Assembly: GCA_021773035.1 (NCBI GenBank)
Contig: JAJFKU010000063.1
Coordinates: forward strand, 248,001-312,000
Reading direction: 5' to 3'
Source of the DNA: Woeseiaceae bacterium
GTDB lineage: Bacteria; Pseudomonadota; Gammaproteobacteria; Steroidobacterales; Woeseiaceae
DNA length: 64,000 bases
Part shown: piece after piece, positions 24,868 to 34,902 of the stretch
How positions within the stretch are numbered: the first letter of the stretch is position 1
Layout of the letters: each line of letters starts with the position of its first letter
The notes under the pieces: generated by a model
Seen by the model: the letters and a program-made list of their open reading frames with translations, nothing else
What the model was told of the DNA's origin: nothing
Databases searched by the model: none
Position numbers and translations under genes: made by a program

Positions 24868-25886
24868 GTTCTGAGCTTGAAATAGCAGCAAATGCGGCCC
24901 GCGAGGACGCCGCGAAATTCAACAGGGTTTTCGACAATATCGGCGGCCAGATTCGTCAAATGATGGTGGGTCAGAGCGACGTCATCGAGGGCGTTCTTAC
25001 CGCGCTTCTTGCTGGCGGTCATGTGCTTCTGGAGGGCGTGCCCGGGCTGGGTAAAACTATGCTGGTGCGTACTCTTAGCGAGGCAGTCGACCTCAAGTTT
25101 TCACGTATTCAGTTTACGCCCGATATGATGCCTGCCGATATTCAGGGCACAGCGGTCCTGATGGAAACAGACGGTGGTGGCCACCAGTTGACTTTCCAGG
25201 AAGGTCCGCTTGTTTCAAGTCTGGTGCTCGCCGATGAAATCAATCGTGCGACCCCGAAGACACAATCTGCTCTGCTCGAAGCCATGCAGGAAAAACAGAT
25301 CACGGTGGGTCGACGGACCATCAGGCTTGAAGAACCGTTTTGCGTAATGGCGACTCAAAACCCGATCGAACAGGAAGGCACCTATCCGTTGCCCGAAGCA
25401 CAGCTCGACCGTTTTTTGTTGAAACTCATCGTCGGCTATCCCGAAGAGCGGGATTACCATGCCATTCTGGATCGAACCACGGGTGATACCGACGTGAAGG
25501 TCGTTCCGGTGTCGAGCGGTGAAGAGATCGTAGAGATGCGCCGCACTGTGCGTTCCGTTCCTGTACCCGAGCAGGCAAAGTCCTATGCGATTCGCCTGAT
25601 TATGGGTACCCAGCCCGGCGGCAAGTATGCACCGAAGATCGTGAGTGAATATCTGGCCTTGGGCTCGAGTCCCCGCGGTGCTCAGGGCCTGCTTCTGGCG
25701 GCCAAAGTGAGGGCGCTGCTCGATGGCCGGTATGCAGTAAGCGTTGATGACATTCGTGACGTTAGCGTTCCTGTTCTGCGACACCGATTGGTTCTGAATT
25801 TCTACGGGCAGTCTGAAAACGTTAGTACCGACGAGATCGTAAACGAAGTGGTTTCAGCGGCTAAAGCCCCACACCGGGTGGCCTGA
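24864..25886 (+). CDS. MoxR-type AAA ATPase
   Basis: The 340-aa protein is a complete MoxR-family AAA+ ATPase with Walker A GVPGLGKT (58-65), Walker B LVLADE (120-125), the MATQNPIEQEGTYPLPEAQLD sensor/pore region and a C-terminal helical lid. MoxR proteins act with vWA-domain partners as chaperones that mature or insert metal-dependent or membrane complexes. Here it is followed directly by DUF58, a BatA-like protein and a double-vWA protein, the usual partners. Start and stop overlap both neighbours (ATGA, TGATG), showing translational coupling. Confidence 0.95.
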   Translation: MSSELEIAANAAREDAAKFNRVFDNIGGQIRQMMVGQSDVIEGVLTALLAGGHVLLEGVPGLGKTMLVRTLSEAVDLKFSRIQFTPDMMPADIQGTAVLMETDGGGHQLTFQEGPLVSSLVLADEINRATPKTQSALLEAMQEKQITVGRRTIRLEEPFCVMATQNPIEQEGTYPLPEAQLDRFLLKLIVGYPEERDYHAILDRTTGDTDVKVVPVSSGEEIVEMRRTVRSVPVPEQAKSYAIRLIMGTQPGGKYAPKIVSEYLALGSSPRGAQGLLLAAKVRALLDGRYAVSVDDIRDVSVPVLRHRLVLNFYGQSENVSTDEIVNEVVSAAKAPHRVA

Positions 25887-26785
25887 TGGCTGCAGTGGCC
25901 CCGACTCTTAGGGAGCTTTTTGACCCGGACTTTCTGAAGGCTCTGCAGTTATTTAGATTGCGCGCAAGGCGTGTAGCGGTCGGCGGACGTCATGCCGAGC
26001 AGGACTCAAGTGGCATGGGCTACGGCCTGGAGTTCAAGGATTTCCGACCGTACGTGGCTGGTGACGATCTTCGTGCCGTTGACTGGAACATATACCGGCG
26101 TCTGGGCAAGGTAGTAGTAAAAGTGTTTGAGGAACAGCAGGACTTGCCGTTGTACCTGATGCCGGACGTGTCCAGAAGTATGTTTCTGGAAGATCCGCCG
26201 CGGATTCACTCAGCTCTACGGGTGAGTCTGGCGCTCGCTGCAGTGAGCTTGGGTCAGCATGACAGCATAGGCCTGTTCCCGTTTGCCGATGATCTGCAGG
26301 TCAGGGTGAAGAGTATGTCAGGCAAAGGGGGCGTGATGAGTTTCGCCCGCCATCTTTCTCAGTTGGAAGAAAGGGGTCAGACGGAACTCTCCACGGCCGT
26401 CAAGCGGTTCTCGGACATGAGCTTGCGTCGCGGCCTGCTGGTGATAATCAGCGACTTTTTCGAGGCGGGCGGAGTAGCAAGAGTTCTTGATTCGCTCAGT
26501 GGCTGCCGCCACGATTTGCTCCTGATCCAGCTTGTGCGCGAGTCGGATGCCAAACCGGCACCTGTCGGTGATGTACGGCTCCGGGACTGCGAGACGAACG
26601 AGGTGGTGAACGTAAGCGTGACAGCGGAGGTCCTGAACCGTTACCGCGAAGCTTATGAAGACTTCAGTGAGGAACTGGCCACTTTCGCGAGGGAACGTCA
26701 GGCGGGGCTACTTCGCCTGGACGCGGAACAAGACGTTCTGGGGCAGCTCGGGAGCTTGTTTGAGTCGGGGGTTTTACGGATATGA
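25886..26785 (+). CDS. DUF58 (vWA-like) domain protein
   Basis: The 299-aa protein has the DUF58 core GLEFKDFRPYVAGDDLRAVDWN (about 48-69), followed by the vWA-like strand LYLMPDVSRSMF, whose DVSRS fits a metal-ion-dependent adhesion site (DxSxS). DUF58 proteins are cytoplasmic partners of MoxR ATPases. It overlaps the moxR stop by one base and the next gene by four. Nothing is missing relative to the family. Confidence 0.92.
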   Translation: MAAVAPTLRELFDPDFLKALQLFRLRARRVAVGGRHAEQDSSGMGYGLEFKDFRPYVAGDDLRAVDWNIYRRLGKVVVKVFEEQQDLPLYLMPDVSRSMFLEDPPRIHSALRVSLALAAVSLGQHDSIGLFPFADDLQVRVKSMSGKGGVMSFARHLSQLEERGQTELSTAVKRFSDMSLRRGLLVIISDFFEAGGVARVLDSLSGCRHDLLLIQLVRESDAKPAPVGDVRLRDCETNEVVNVSVTAEVLNRYREAYEDFSEELATFARERQAGLLRLDAEQDVLGQLGSLFESGVLRI

Positions 26786-28455
26786 GCTTCGTCGGTCTTT
26801 CCCCGTTCTGGGTCGGTGCCGGCCTGGTCGCGCTTTCTGTCCTCCTGTATCTGATGCAGCGCTTGCGAGTGCAGTACCGTGAGATCTCGGTGGCAACGAC
26901 TCTGTTTTGGCGTGCTGCCGTGCAAGAGGCGCCCGCGCGTGTTTTTCGCCAGCGCTTTCGCCACATCTGGGCCTATCTCCTTATCCTGGCGATCTGTTCG
27001 TGTCTATGGATTGCTTTCGCAGAGCCTCGCTGGGACGGCACGGATGATCGGGAACGTTACGTTCTCTTGCTCGACGGGTCGGCCGGCATGGCGCGAGGTG
27101 ACGTGTTCGAAAGAACCGTTGGCCAGTTGAAGAAAGACGTTTCTTCGCTACCCGCGAATCGCCGCAGGGTGCTGTGGGTGGGCGGGCAGGTAAGTACACT
27201 GCTCGCTTCCGGTGAGCATGGGCTTCTCCTTGACAGGCGACTTGAGAGCATGGCGCCGGAAGCGTCGCGATCCACAATGGAGAAAGAACTCCGTCATCTT
27301 GCCGCAGTGAGTCGGAAAGATGAGACGACGACCGTCCTGATCTACGGGAACTCGCCGGTACGCCAGGTAGTTTTGGATCTGATGCCCGCGCACTACACGG
27401 TCCGGAGGATCGCACAGGCAGGATATGAAACCGGCAATAGTGGCATTACGGCTCTTGGCGTTAGTGAGGCCGCGTCGGGCTTGTGGGACCGCGTGGACGT
27501 ACTCGTCAAGCTTGAGAACGATCAGGACAGGTCGCTTGGTCCCGGGAATGTTGCGATCGCGCTGAATGGTCAGCCTCTTGAGGGTGCATTGTCGATCGAA
27601 TCATCTGACGGTGCATTCGTGTTGTCAGACGTGCCTGCTGATGGCGGCCTTCTTGAAGTGAGTCTTTTGGGAGACGATAGCCTGGTTTTTGATAACCACG
27701 CTCAACTACGATTGCCCGATCGTCCGCTGATTAAGGTGCAACTCTCTCCGTCCCTGTCTTCCCTTCAGTCCGTTCTCAGCGCCGATCCCGCGCTAATGCT
27801 CACCGACCAGGCCCCGGACGTCGTGATCAAGCGAAAAGGTGAGGATATTGGCAGAGATATTCCAACGCTCGAATTCGTTCCACAAGCCGAGCAAGAGACC
27901 TCGTTCAAACTGATCTATCCGGGTGATGACGATAGTGCAGAGATGCTAAGCACCGCTGTCCAGGCTCTAGGCCTTGCTCAGATTGATGCGACCGCAATTG
28001 CAGGTGCTTCCCAAAAAACCATTAGCGTTTCTGCCGAAGGTGGCGACGAGTGGCGCTTCGCTGTTTGGGGAGAATTGCTGGGCGACGAATACAACTTTGT
28101 TCGGTCAAGAAGCTTCCCGCTCTTTATTTCGAAATCCATGCGCTGGCTGGCACAGACAAGAAAATGGCATCCCTACGTCGCGGCCGGGTATCCCTTGATG
28201 ACCAGGGGTTTCAATGGTCGCGATGTGCTGGGCGTGCGCTACGTTCCCGCGGTCGCAGGAAGCGAGGAAGGGTTGACCGTGTCCTTGCTCGACTCGTCGG
28301 TCACTAGCGGAAGCGTAAAGTCGGCCGCTGACTTGGAGCTTGCTGATCATGGAGCTTCGATCGATACAGGAAACCTGGGAACCGCTTTGCTACTCGTGAC
28401 ACTCATACTCCTTTCGGTTGAATGGTGCCTCTATCAGAAAGGGAACATTCCCTAG
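26782..28455 (+). CDS. BatA-like membrane protein with degenerate vWA domain
   Basis: The 557-aa protein begins with two membrane helices (about 5-25 and 62-80), the BatA/aerotolerance N-terminal layout. A vWA-like domain follows whose metal site reads DGSAGM (98-103), lacking the second Ser of DxSxS and so probably unable to bind metal in the usual way. An Ig-like middle and one C-terminal helix (about 531-550) complete it. It should place most of its mass on one side of the inner membrane as a partner of the MoxR/DUF58 pair. The start overlaps the DUF58 stop (ATGA). Confidence 0.8.
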   Translation: MSFVGLSPFWVGAGLVALSVLLYLMQRLRVQYREISVATTLFWRAAVQEAPARVFRQRFRHIWAYLLILAICSCLWIAFAEPRWDGTDDRERYVLLLDGSAGMARGDVFERTVGQLKKDVSSLPANRRRVLWVGGQVSTLLASGEHGLLLDRRLESMAPEASRSTMEKELRHLAAVSRKDETTTVLIYGNSPVRQVVLDLMPAHYTVRRIAQAGYETGNSGITALGVSEAASGLWDRVDVLVKLENDQDRSLGPGNVAIALNGQPLEGALSIESSDGAFVLSDVPADGGLLEVSLLGDDSLVFDNHAQLRLPDRPLIKVQLSPSLSSLQSVLSADPALMLTDQAPDVVIKRKGEDIGRDIPTLEFVPQAEQETSFKLIYPGDDDSAEMLSTAVQALGLAQIDATAIAGASQKTISVSAEGGDEWRFAVWGELLGDEYNFVRSRSFPLFISKSMRWLAQTRKWHPYVAAGYPLMTRGFNGRDVLGVRYVPAVAGSEEGLTVSLLDSSVTSGSVKSAADLELADHGASIDTGNLGTALLLVTLILLSVEWCLYQKGNIP

Positions 28456-28467
28456 GTGTTTCCCCTG

Positions 28468-31400
28468 ATGAGTACAGACTTCTTATCTTCGTTTCGTTTT
28501 TCCGCTGGAATTCCGGGGACGTCATACCTCTTGTTGGCTGCCGCCCTTTTGGTAACTGAAGCTTCTTCCACATCAGCAGCAAGTCTGCCGGGCGAGACCT
28601 TACAGGAAGGAGCACTCTATAAGGAGGCAATGCTCGAAAACGACGGTCTTGATCAAGTTGTAAATCGCCTGGCAGCTCTGGCGGGTGATCTGAGTAAATC
28701 AAAAACCGAAAGGGCAAAATCCTACCTTGTGGCCAGCAACCTTCACTGGCGGCACGGTGACCGAGAGGCTGCCTTGAACGCGGTTGAGCAAGCTTTGAGG
28801 GTCGAGGTAAATGGCGACGTTTTATTACAAAAAGCCCGCCTCGTGGATGGTGCGGGAGAGGACGCCCGCGATCTGTACGAAAAAGCTCTGAGCCTGATGT
28901 CGGGTCGCCCGGAGGAGGAGAGCATCCGTCTGCGACTGACGTTTATGGAAGTAAATGAATCCACTACAAGCGCGCTGCTCGGCCTCGCCGAAGACAAGGA
29001 CCAGGCCTTCCAAAACCGCATCGCTGTTGCGCTGGCGCTTCTCGGTTACTACAAACAGGCTATCGACCTGTTTGACGTGACGGGCGAAACCAGCGCCGAA
29101 CTTGAGCGTAACCAGATGCGCTTGGTCGAATGGTCTATTCGGGCAAAGGATGCACCGCTTGCCCGGGAATCAGCGCTAGAACTCTTGTCGATGCTGGACC
29201 AGCGGGCGGATCGTCTTTATGCCTTGAGTCTATTGGTGGAAGCGCATCGACTCGACGACAGTCTGGATAGCTTGATCGACTATTTCGCCGGCGAAGAAGG
29301 CCCGATTCCCGAGGCCCGCCCGATCTGGATTGAGCTTCTCAGGGAGCGAGGCCGTTTCAGCGAAGCGCTGGCTCTGTTCAAATCTCCCGGAATAGAAACG
29401 TTCGATGCAACACAACGGCGGCAACTAATCAGTATGTACCGCGAGGCTGATCGGGAACAAGGTATGGTGGACGAATATCGTGCTCTGATCCGTACACAAG
29501 CAGATGACGTAGGAGCGTACGCCGGGCTAAGTGAATACTACGTCGTTGTCGGCGATCCTGAAGAAGCCGAAACTGTGTGGAGGACCTTTATACGTAACAA
29601 CGCACCTGACGAGGTAGCGTTGTTGAGTGGTGTAAAAGTCATGGCAAAGATGGGCTTCAACGAGCTTGGAATCGAGGCCCTGAACTCCTATATGACGTCC
29701 CATCAGGAAACAGCCTCGATGCTGTTCTTCATGCATGAGCTTTACAAGAAGATGGGGCAATTCGAAAACGCCGAGCAGGTACTTGAGCGGCAGGATGCGA
29801 CGCTTTCTCCGTCCGACCCTGCACGATCAGACCTCGCGCGCGCCTACGAGAAATTGGATCGACCGGAAAAAGCCCTTTTTGTGATGGAACAGCTCGGCAA
29901 AGATAGCGCTGGTCTGACGTACAACGAGAAAATGGGTCTCGCGCGCCTCTACGATAGGCTCGGAAGGCCGGAAAAATCGCTTGCTTTGTGGCAGGAACTT
30001 TGGTCAAAAATCACGACCCCTGCCCGACGGAGTTTCGTGGAAGACCGGATGATGGCTTACGCGACAGGATTGGGTCGTCTCGATGCAATAGCCGTAGACC
30101 TTGAACAGAGACTGCGATCAGGAATAGCAGGTAAGCATGACAAGCGTCTCCTGCTACGTGTTTACATTCGAGCACTGGATAAGGTCTCGGCTGTTGAGGT
30201 TATTGACGAATATTATTCCGAGGAGGAAACAGTCGAAAGCCTCAAGGAGCTGGCAACGGTCTATCGGCTCTTGGAAGATGGCGACGGATACGAACAGACA
30301 TCCTGGGATCTGATAAATGAGGATCCCGAGAACAAGTCAAGATATCTTCAGAACATTATTCTTCGGCGCATTGAAAGGGCTGACGTAGACAGGCCGGAAG
30401 AGCAGAAGATTGCCGAAATACGCACGTTGCTGGATCGGCTTCGTGACACCGATCCCGACGCAGCTAGTGGCGGATTCGAGGCTGGTGTAATGGTGCTTTC
30501 AGGCCTCGAAGATGAAGGAGTCGCGGCCTATCACCGAGCGTTGGCTCTGGACCCCGGCTTGGGCGATAACTATCTGCTGCTCGCCAATGTCCTGAAGCAG
30601 CGCCGCCAGTGGCGCGAAGCGGTAACGCTGCTGCAGTATCTTGCCGAAACGACAGACGATGACGGTCTGTTTGTGATCGCAATTGACGGTATTCTAAATA
30701 CGCTTAGCGTGGCCTGGGGTTGGGAAGTGCCGGCAGCCGGGCGTGGCAAGGTCCTGCAGTGGGTTCAGCGTATTGTTCTGGAGCGATTGACCGCCGACGT
30801 AGACGATATCCAACTCTACGATATCCTGGCCGATGTGAGCGACGAGCTTTCCGATGGAGACATGCGTCTCACGGCGACGGAAGGCAAGCTCGTACTCTCC
30901 AGGAACATACGAGGTTCTGTTCTGCGCTGGCTGGTGGCATTGACGGCGCCCTGGGAACCCTCACTACACGGTCGCGCTTCCAGCACGGCTGACCCGGAAC
31001 GTCGGCTGGCCTACGGGCGGCGGATAGTGGCACTCGAGGAAGCAATGCCTCCGGTTGTCTATATCGATCTGGGTGAGAGCTTTCTGGAGAAGCGAGATCC
31101 GCTTGGCGCGACCAGGGCTCTCAGCCTTGCCTATGACATGATTGGCAGGACGGAAATCATAACCCAATCCGCGAGGGTACTGGATGCGGCGGGGTATGAC
31201 GATCTGGCCATAGGTAACTACAACAGATCGATCGTCCGGGATAAGAACAACGTTGCGATCATGACCTCATTGGCGAAGGTACATGAACGCGGCGGCAATC
31301 GAAGTCTCGCAAACGGTATCTATCTGGATGCTCTGAATATCGATTTGTCCGGCCGACCGGTTACCACATCGAATATGAATTACTCCGACAGACTTCGGCC

Positions 31401-34400
31401 CACCCTGGTTGAGAGAGCGCTTGCCACATGGCCGGTCGACTCGACACTGTCCAGAGAACGGTTGCTGGTTGTGGAGAATATGCTGGCCACAGAGCTGGAT
31501 GCTGTAGTGGCCACCGGGAAACCTCCCGTGGCTTTGAAGGCCTTCCCGAGACTCTACATATCAGCGAGGCTTGCCCGCCGGTTGGCGCTTGCGACCGGAC
31601 ACTATGACATCGCGGATAAATGGGACAGTAGGCTCCTACAGTATTTCGGTCATGATGCGGGTTTCGTCGCGTCGCTGGTGGCGGAGCGTATGAGATGGGG
31701 CTTGTACAGCTCTGCCCGCTTACTCGCGGATAAAGCAGACTGGCTGCCAGGGGAGGCGGCACGGGTCATTGAGGACCTCCACAGCCCCGACCAGAAGGAA
31801 GATTTCCTGTCCTTCCGTGCAGCCCTTGAGGAGGCGGGTGCAAGCGGGGATTATGACCGCGCACTCAGCATCGCCTTGCTGAGTCGGGATCAGGACAAAA
31901 TACTTTCAGGAACTCGGGCGTGGGCCGAATCGGGCAGCTATATGGAAGCGATTCGATGGGCCGAAGGCAGGTTGCAACAGAAGTACTATGTCAATCTGGT
32001 GCGATACGCGGTAGAGCTCGTTCGCCAGGATTCCGGCTTTTTGCACCGGGGTTTTTCCGGAGTTAACCAGTCGCGAGAGTTTTCGTTCCTCGTCAAGATC
32101 GAGCAGATCACTGGCGAGCCCGTTTTCACTGAAGCACAATTCATGCAGGTTCTGCGTACAACTGCAGATATGACCGGTAGCGCTTCGGTTCGAGTCGCGC
32201 CGTACGCTGTAAACAGGTTGTCCACGGCTAATCTGCGAGAATTCGTTGCCGCTTATACCAATCCGGACAAGGGCGGATTTGGAGCGCAGACCTTACTTAA
32301 TATTTGGAAAATACTGCTCAAAAGAAAGGATAATTTCGCGTATGTGTCCGAATTGACCGATCGCGCGATTACACTCTTGAGCAATCCTGATGACAGGATA
32401 AACAGAACCCGCCTTGGCGCCGACATAGTCAGTACGAGTGCCTTTCTGGCGGTGCGTGAGTTCGATGAAGTTCACATTCCTTCCATAAGGAAAGTTGCCG
32501 ATTTCTGGCGCGTGAAAAACAATATCCCATTCGACCTGAATGACCCCGGCTTTCTCTTGAAGCTTGGCGATACCGATAAAGCAATCGATGCTTTTATTGA
32601 GGCTTCTATAGAGATAGAGAAGTTCATCGCGAGCACTTCTCCTGCTGCAGTAAAGGAGATATTGAAGGTTAATGCGGAGTCTTTCCTGCCGAGATTTGCC
32701 GATGCAATCAAGGAAAGAATGGCCGAGATCGAAGCCGAGAAGGGGGTGATGTCTGAATTCGTAACGTTGAGGGAGCGGTTTTTCTTTCAGGAGTCTATGG
32801 CAAGCCCGGCCGAGATTACGCGTTTCTGGGAAGATACAAATTCGCAGTTCCCGGACAACGAGGCGTATCTCGTGAGATTACACAACAGTTATCTCGCCGA
32901 AGGCCGAATAACGAGCGCACTGAAAGCGGCGAGGCAGTTACTGCAGTTGGATCCCGACAGTTTGAGCTACCGCCTAAGCATTTTCACGCTGTTGGTCATC
33001 GCAGATAACCCCCTCAGGGCCAGGGCGCTAAACGTGAAGAGTCCGCAAGACATGCTGGATCCTCAATTCGAAGACATCCTTCGTTTCGCAAACTACCGTG
33101 AAGGTAATAACAATGCACTGCAGCTGAGGGTTTTCGGCGTTATGAAATCCCTGAAACGGTCGGTAATGGAGCACCATCAGACAGCTATCGATATTATCCG
33201 AGCGGAGGCGTCCGGAGAGAATGTCAGGAGCTTGTTCCGTGGCTTGTGGCAGATGGAAGATACCGTTCGGAGGCATCATGTCGAAAGTATGAAACCATCG
33301 GACTGGGCACCTGGGAGAGTATTGGGAACCGAAGGATATGCTGCGGGGCATATGGAGTTTTCCTTCCTCCGCGGCGGACTGAAGCCGGTAGAAACCGACG
33401 AACGTTTCTTTCCGGCTTTAGCCGAATACGAGTTCGGCGTTGCCGAGCTTGAAGACTATTTAAGAACCATGCCGGATGACGCTAGGCACTTAAGCTATAC
33501 CGTATTCGAGGATCTGGTCAGGGCTTATCAGAAACAGGGAAGGGCGCAGCAAAAACGCAAGGCCCTCGCAACGTTCGGAATTCCAGACGGGACGGAATTC
33601 ACTCTTTGGCTCGCCCTGACAGCGGCTGAGGACGGTTCGCTTTCCGCCGAAACCCTGGATGCCATCACCCTTCGTCTTGGGTTTCACAAACATCTGTCGG
33701 ATTATCAGCTAAAGTTAATAGCGCGAATATACGCACGCAACGAAAACATGCGCGAAGCGGCGGAAGTTTACTATCTACTCGCCCTGCGCACTTTGGCGAT
33801 TCGTGCGCCACTTCCCCCGTACACTGTTAACGAAAAGTTCGATCACGTCCTGTCGGCAACGGCCTTCGTGGACGAAGTAAACAACTATCTGAAAGGCCAG
33901 GACAGGCTTCAATTCATCGACAGCATTATTACCCTGGTCCGTCCGGGTGGAGAGGTCGATGAATTCATGCAAGCAAGCTATCGCGAATTCGTCATTACAA
34001 GTTTGGCGAAAAGTCTCTCCCCCGAAAACGCGCTGGAACGGATCATTGCGATGTTCGGTGAGCCGGAACGGGGATGGAGGAAAATAAGCCTGATCGAGCT
34101 TATGGAGCTGCAGGTTCGAGCGGGGCAGCCGGAACAGGCGCTTGGCGTTCTTCGGCAGCTTATTAATCAAAGCGATGGCCTTGTTCAAAACGTCGACGAT
34201 GTGGCCGGACCGGAAACAAGGCTCAGTCGGGATGTTTACAGTGGCATGCTGGGGGTTTCGGTACATTTGCGCAGCGGCCTGGAAATCTACTGGAAAGACG
34301 CCCTGTTCAAGGACAAGCTGTTCTTTGCGAGTGAATACCTGTTTCCGGCTGGGAAAGACGGACAGGACTGGCTACAGCTGATGCACGAGGCCCTTAACGA

Positions 34401-34899
34401 CTGGATTTATGACGGCAGTGTTGAGGTGAATGAGGCTTTGCGGGTTATGGCGGCATCTGCCTACGCTTTCCATCGGAGTGGAAACGTAGAGAAAGCAAAG
34501 GCCGTCATGGCAGATATTTCCCGGCACCTCAGGTCTCGGCAACAACGCCCTGCCGGGCACAGCGTTTCCTTCGTAGTCGCGGCCGGAAACGAGGTAGGAC
34601 ATAAAATCGATCTCGATTTCCTGCAGGGCTTAAGCGAAGCCGGCGAGCTTGAACTGTCGCTCATGACGGATGTAGTTCGACGTACAGCGGCTGAGCAGAG
34701 CCCTGCCAAGGCCTTGATGCTTGCCGAAAGGCTGACCGAACATACCCGGGCAGATAGTCTTTTAGCCGTCATCACTTCGCTGAGCGAGCAATCAGGTAAG
34801 AACGCCGAACAGTGGAGCGCGCTGCGCCGGCAGGCAGCCGAAGCTCGTAATACCTACCGTGCCTATAAGGTCGGGCACAGAATATTGGCGGAGGATTAA
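28468..34899 (+). CDS. giant tetratricopeptide-repeat protein (2143 aa), secreted or membrane-anchored
   Basis: After a short N-region and a hydrophobic segment (YLLLAAALLVTEASSTSAAS) the protein is almost wholly alpha-helical, with TPR-like units through its length, for example DREAALNAVEQAL, EKALFVMEQLGKDS, GRPEKSLALWQEL and GLGDNYLLLANVLKQR. A less regular central part (about 1250-1500) may be a distinct domain. It has no recognisable catalytic motif. BatE/BatB-like TPR partners of MoxR systems exist but are a few hundred residues long; this is many times larger. The GTG at 28456 is an alternative start. It lies between the BatA-like gene and another membrane protein, with gaps of a few bases. 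Confidence 0.8.
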   Translation: MSTDFLSSFRFSAGIPGTSYLLLAAALLVTEASSTSAASLPGETLQEGALYKEAMLENDGLDQVVNRLAALAGDLSKSKTERAKSYLVASNLHWRHGDREAALNAVEQALRVEVNGDVLLQKARLVDGAGEDARDLYEKALSLMSGRPEEESIRLRLTFMEVNESTTSALLGLAEDKDQAFQNRIAVALALLGYYKQAIDLFDVTGETSAELERNQMRLVEWSIRAKDAPLARESALELLSMLDQRADRLYALSLLVEAHRLDDSLDSLIDYFAGEEGPIPEARPIWIELLRERGRFSEALALFKSPGIETFDATQRRQLISMYREADREQGMVDEYRALIRTQADDVGAYAGLSEYYVVVGDPEEAETVWRTFIRNNAPDEVALLSGVKVMAKMGFNELGIEALNSYMTSHQETASMLFFMHELYKKMGQFENAEQVLERQDATLSPSDPARSDLARAYEKLDRPEKALFVMEQLGKDSAGLTYNEKMGLARLYDRLGRPEKSLALWQELWSKITTPARRSFVEDRMMAYATGLGRLDAIAVDLEQRLRSGIAGKHDKRLLLRVYIRALDKVSAVEVIDEYYSEEETVESLKELATVYRLLEDGDGYEQTSWDLINEDPENKSRYLQNIILRRIERADVDRPEEQKIAEIRTLLDRLRDTDPDAASGGFEAGVMVLSGLEDEGVAAYHRALALDPGLGDNYLLLANVLKQRRQWREAVTLLQYLAETTDDDGLFVIAIDGILNTLSVAWGWEVPAAGRGKVLQWVQRIVLERLTADVDDIQLYDILADVSDELSDGDMRLTATEGKLVLSRNIRGSVLRWLVALTAPWEPSLHGRASSTADPERRLAYGRRIVALEEAMPPVVYIDLGESFLEKRDPLGATRALSLAYDMIGRTEIITQSARVLDAAGYDDLAIGNYNRSIVRDKNNVAIMTSLAKVHERGGNRSLANGIYLDALNIDLSGRPVTTSNMNYSDRLRPTLVERALATWPVDSTLSRERLLVVENMLATELDAVVATGKPPVALKAFPRLYISARLARRLALATGHYDIADKWDSRLLQYFGHDAGFVASLVAERMRWGLYSSARLLADKADWLPGEAARVIEDLHSPDQKEDFLSFRAALEEAGASGDYDRALSIALLSRDQDKILSGTRAWAESGSYMEAIRWAEGRLQQKYYVNLVRYAVELVRQDSGFLHRGFSGVNQSREFSFLVKIEQITGEPVFTEAQFMQVLRTTADMTGSASVRVAPYAVNRLSTANLREFVAAYTNPDKGGFGAQTLLNIWKILLKRKDNFAYVSELTDRAITLLSNPDDRINRTRLGADIVSTSAFLAVREFDEVHIPSIRKVADFWRVKNNIPFDLNDPGFLLKLGDTDKAIDAFIEASIEIEKFIASTSPAAVKEILKVNAESFLPRFADAIKERMAEIEAEKGVMSEFVTLRERFFFQESMASPAEITRFWEDTNSQFPDNEAYLVRLHNSYLAEGRITSALKAARQLLQLDPDSLSYRLSIFTLLVIADNPLRARALNVKSPQDMLDPQFEDILRFANYREGNNNALQLRVFGVMKSLKRSVMEHHQTAIDIIRAEASGENVRSLFRGLWQMEDTVRRHHVESMKPSDWAPGRVLGTEGYAAGHMEFSFLRGGLKPVETDERFFPALAEYEFGVAELEDYLRTMPDDARHLSYTVFEDLVRAYQKQGRAQQKRKALATFGIPDGTEFTLWLALTAAEDGSLSAETLDAITLRLGFHKHLSDYQLKLIARIYARNENMREAAEVYYLLALRTLAIRAPLPPYTVNEKFDHVLSATAFVDEVNNYLKGQDRLQFIDSIITLVRPGGEVDEFMQASYREFVITSLAKSLSPENALERIIAMFGEPERGWRKISLIELMELQVRAGQPEQALGVLRQLINQSDGLVQNVDDVAGPETRLSRDVYSGMLGVSVHLRSGLEIYWKDALFKDKLFFASEYLFPAGKDGQDWLQLMHEALNDWIYDGSVEVNEALRVMAASAYAFHRSGNVEKAKAVMADISRHLRSRQQRPAGHSVSFVVAAGNEVGHKIDLDFLQGLSEAGELELSLMTDVVRRTAAEQSPAKALMLAERLTEHTRADSLLAVITSLSEQSGKNAEQWSALRRQAAEARNTYRAYKVGHRILAED

Positions 34900-34902
34900 A
34901 GC

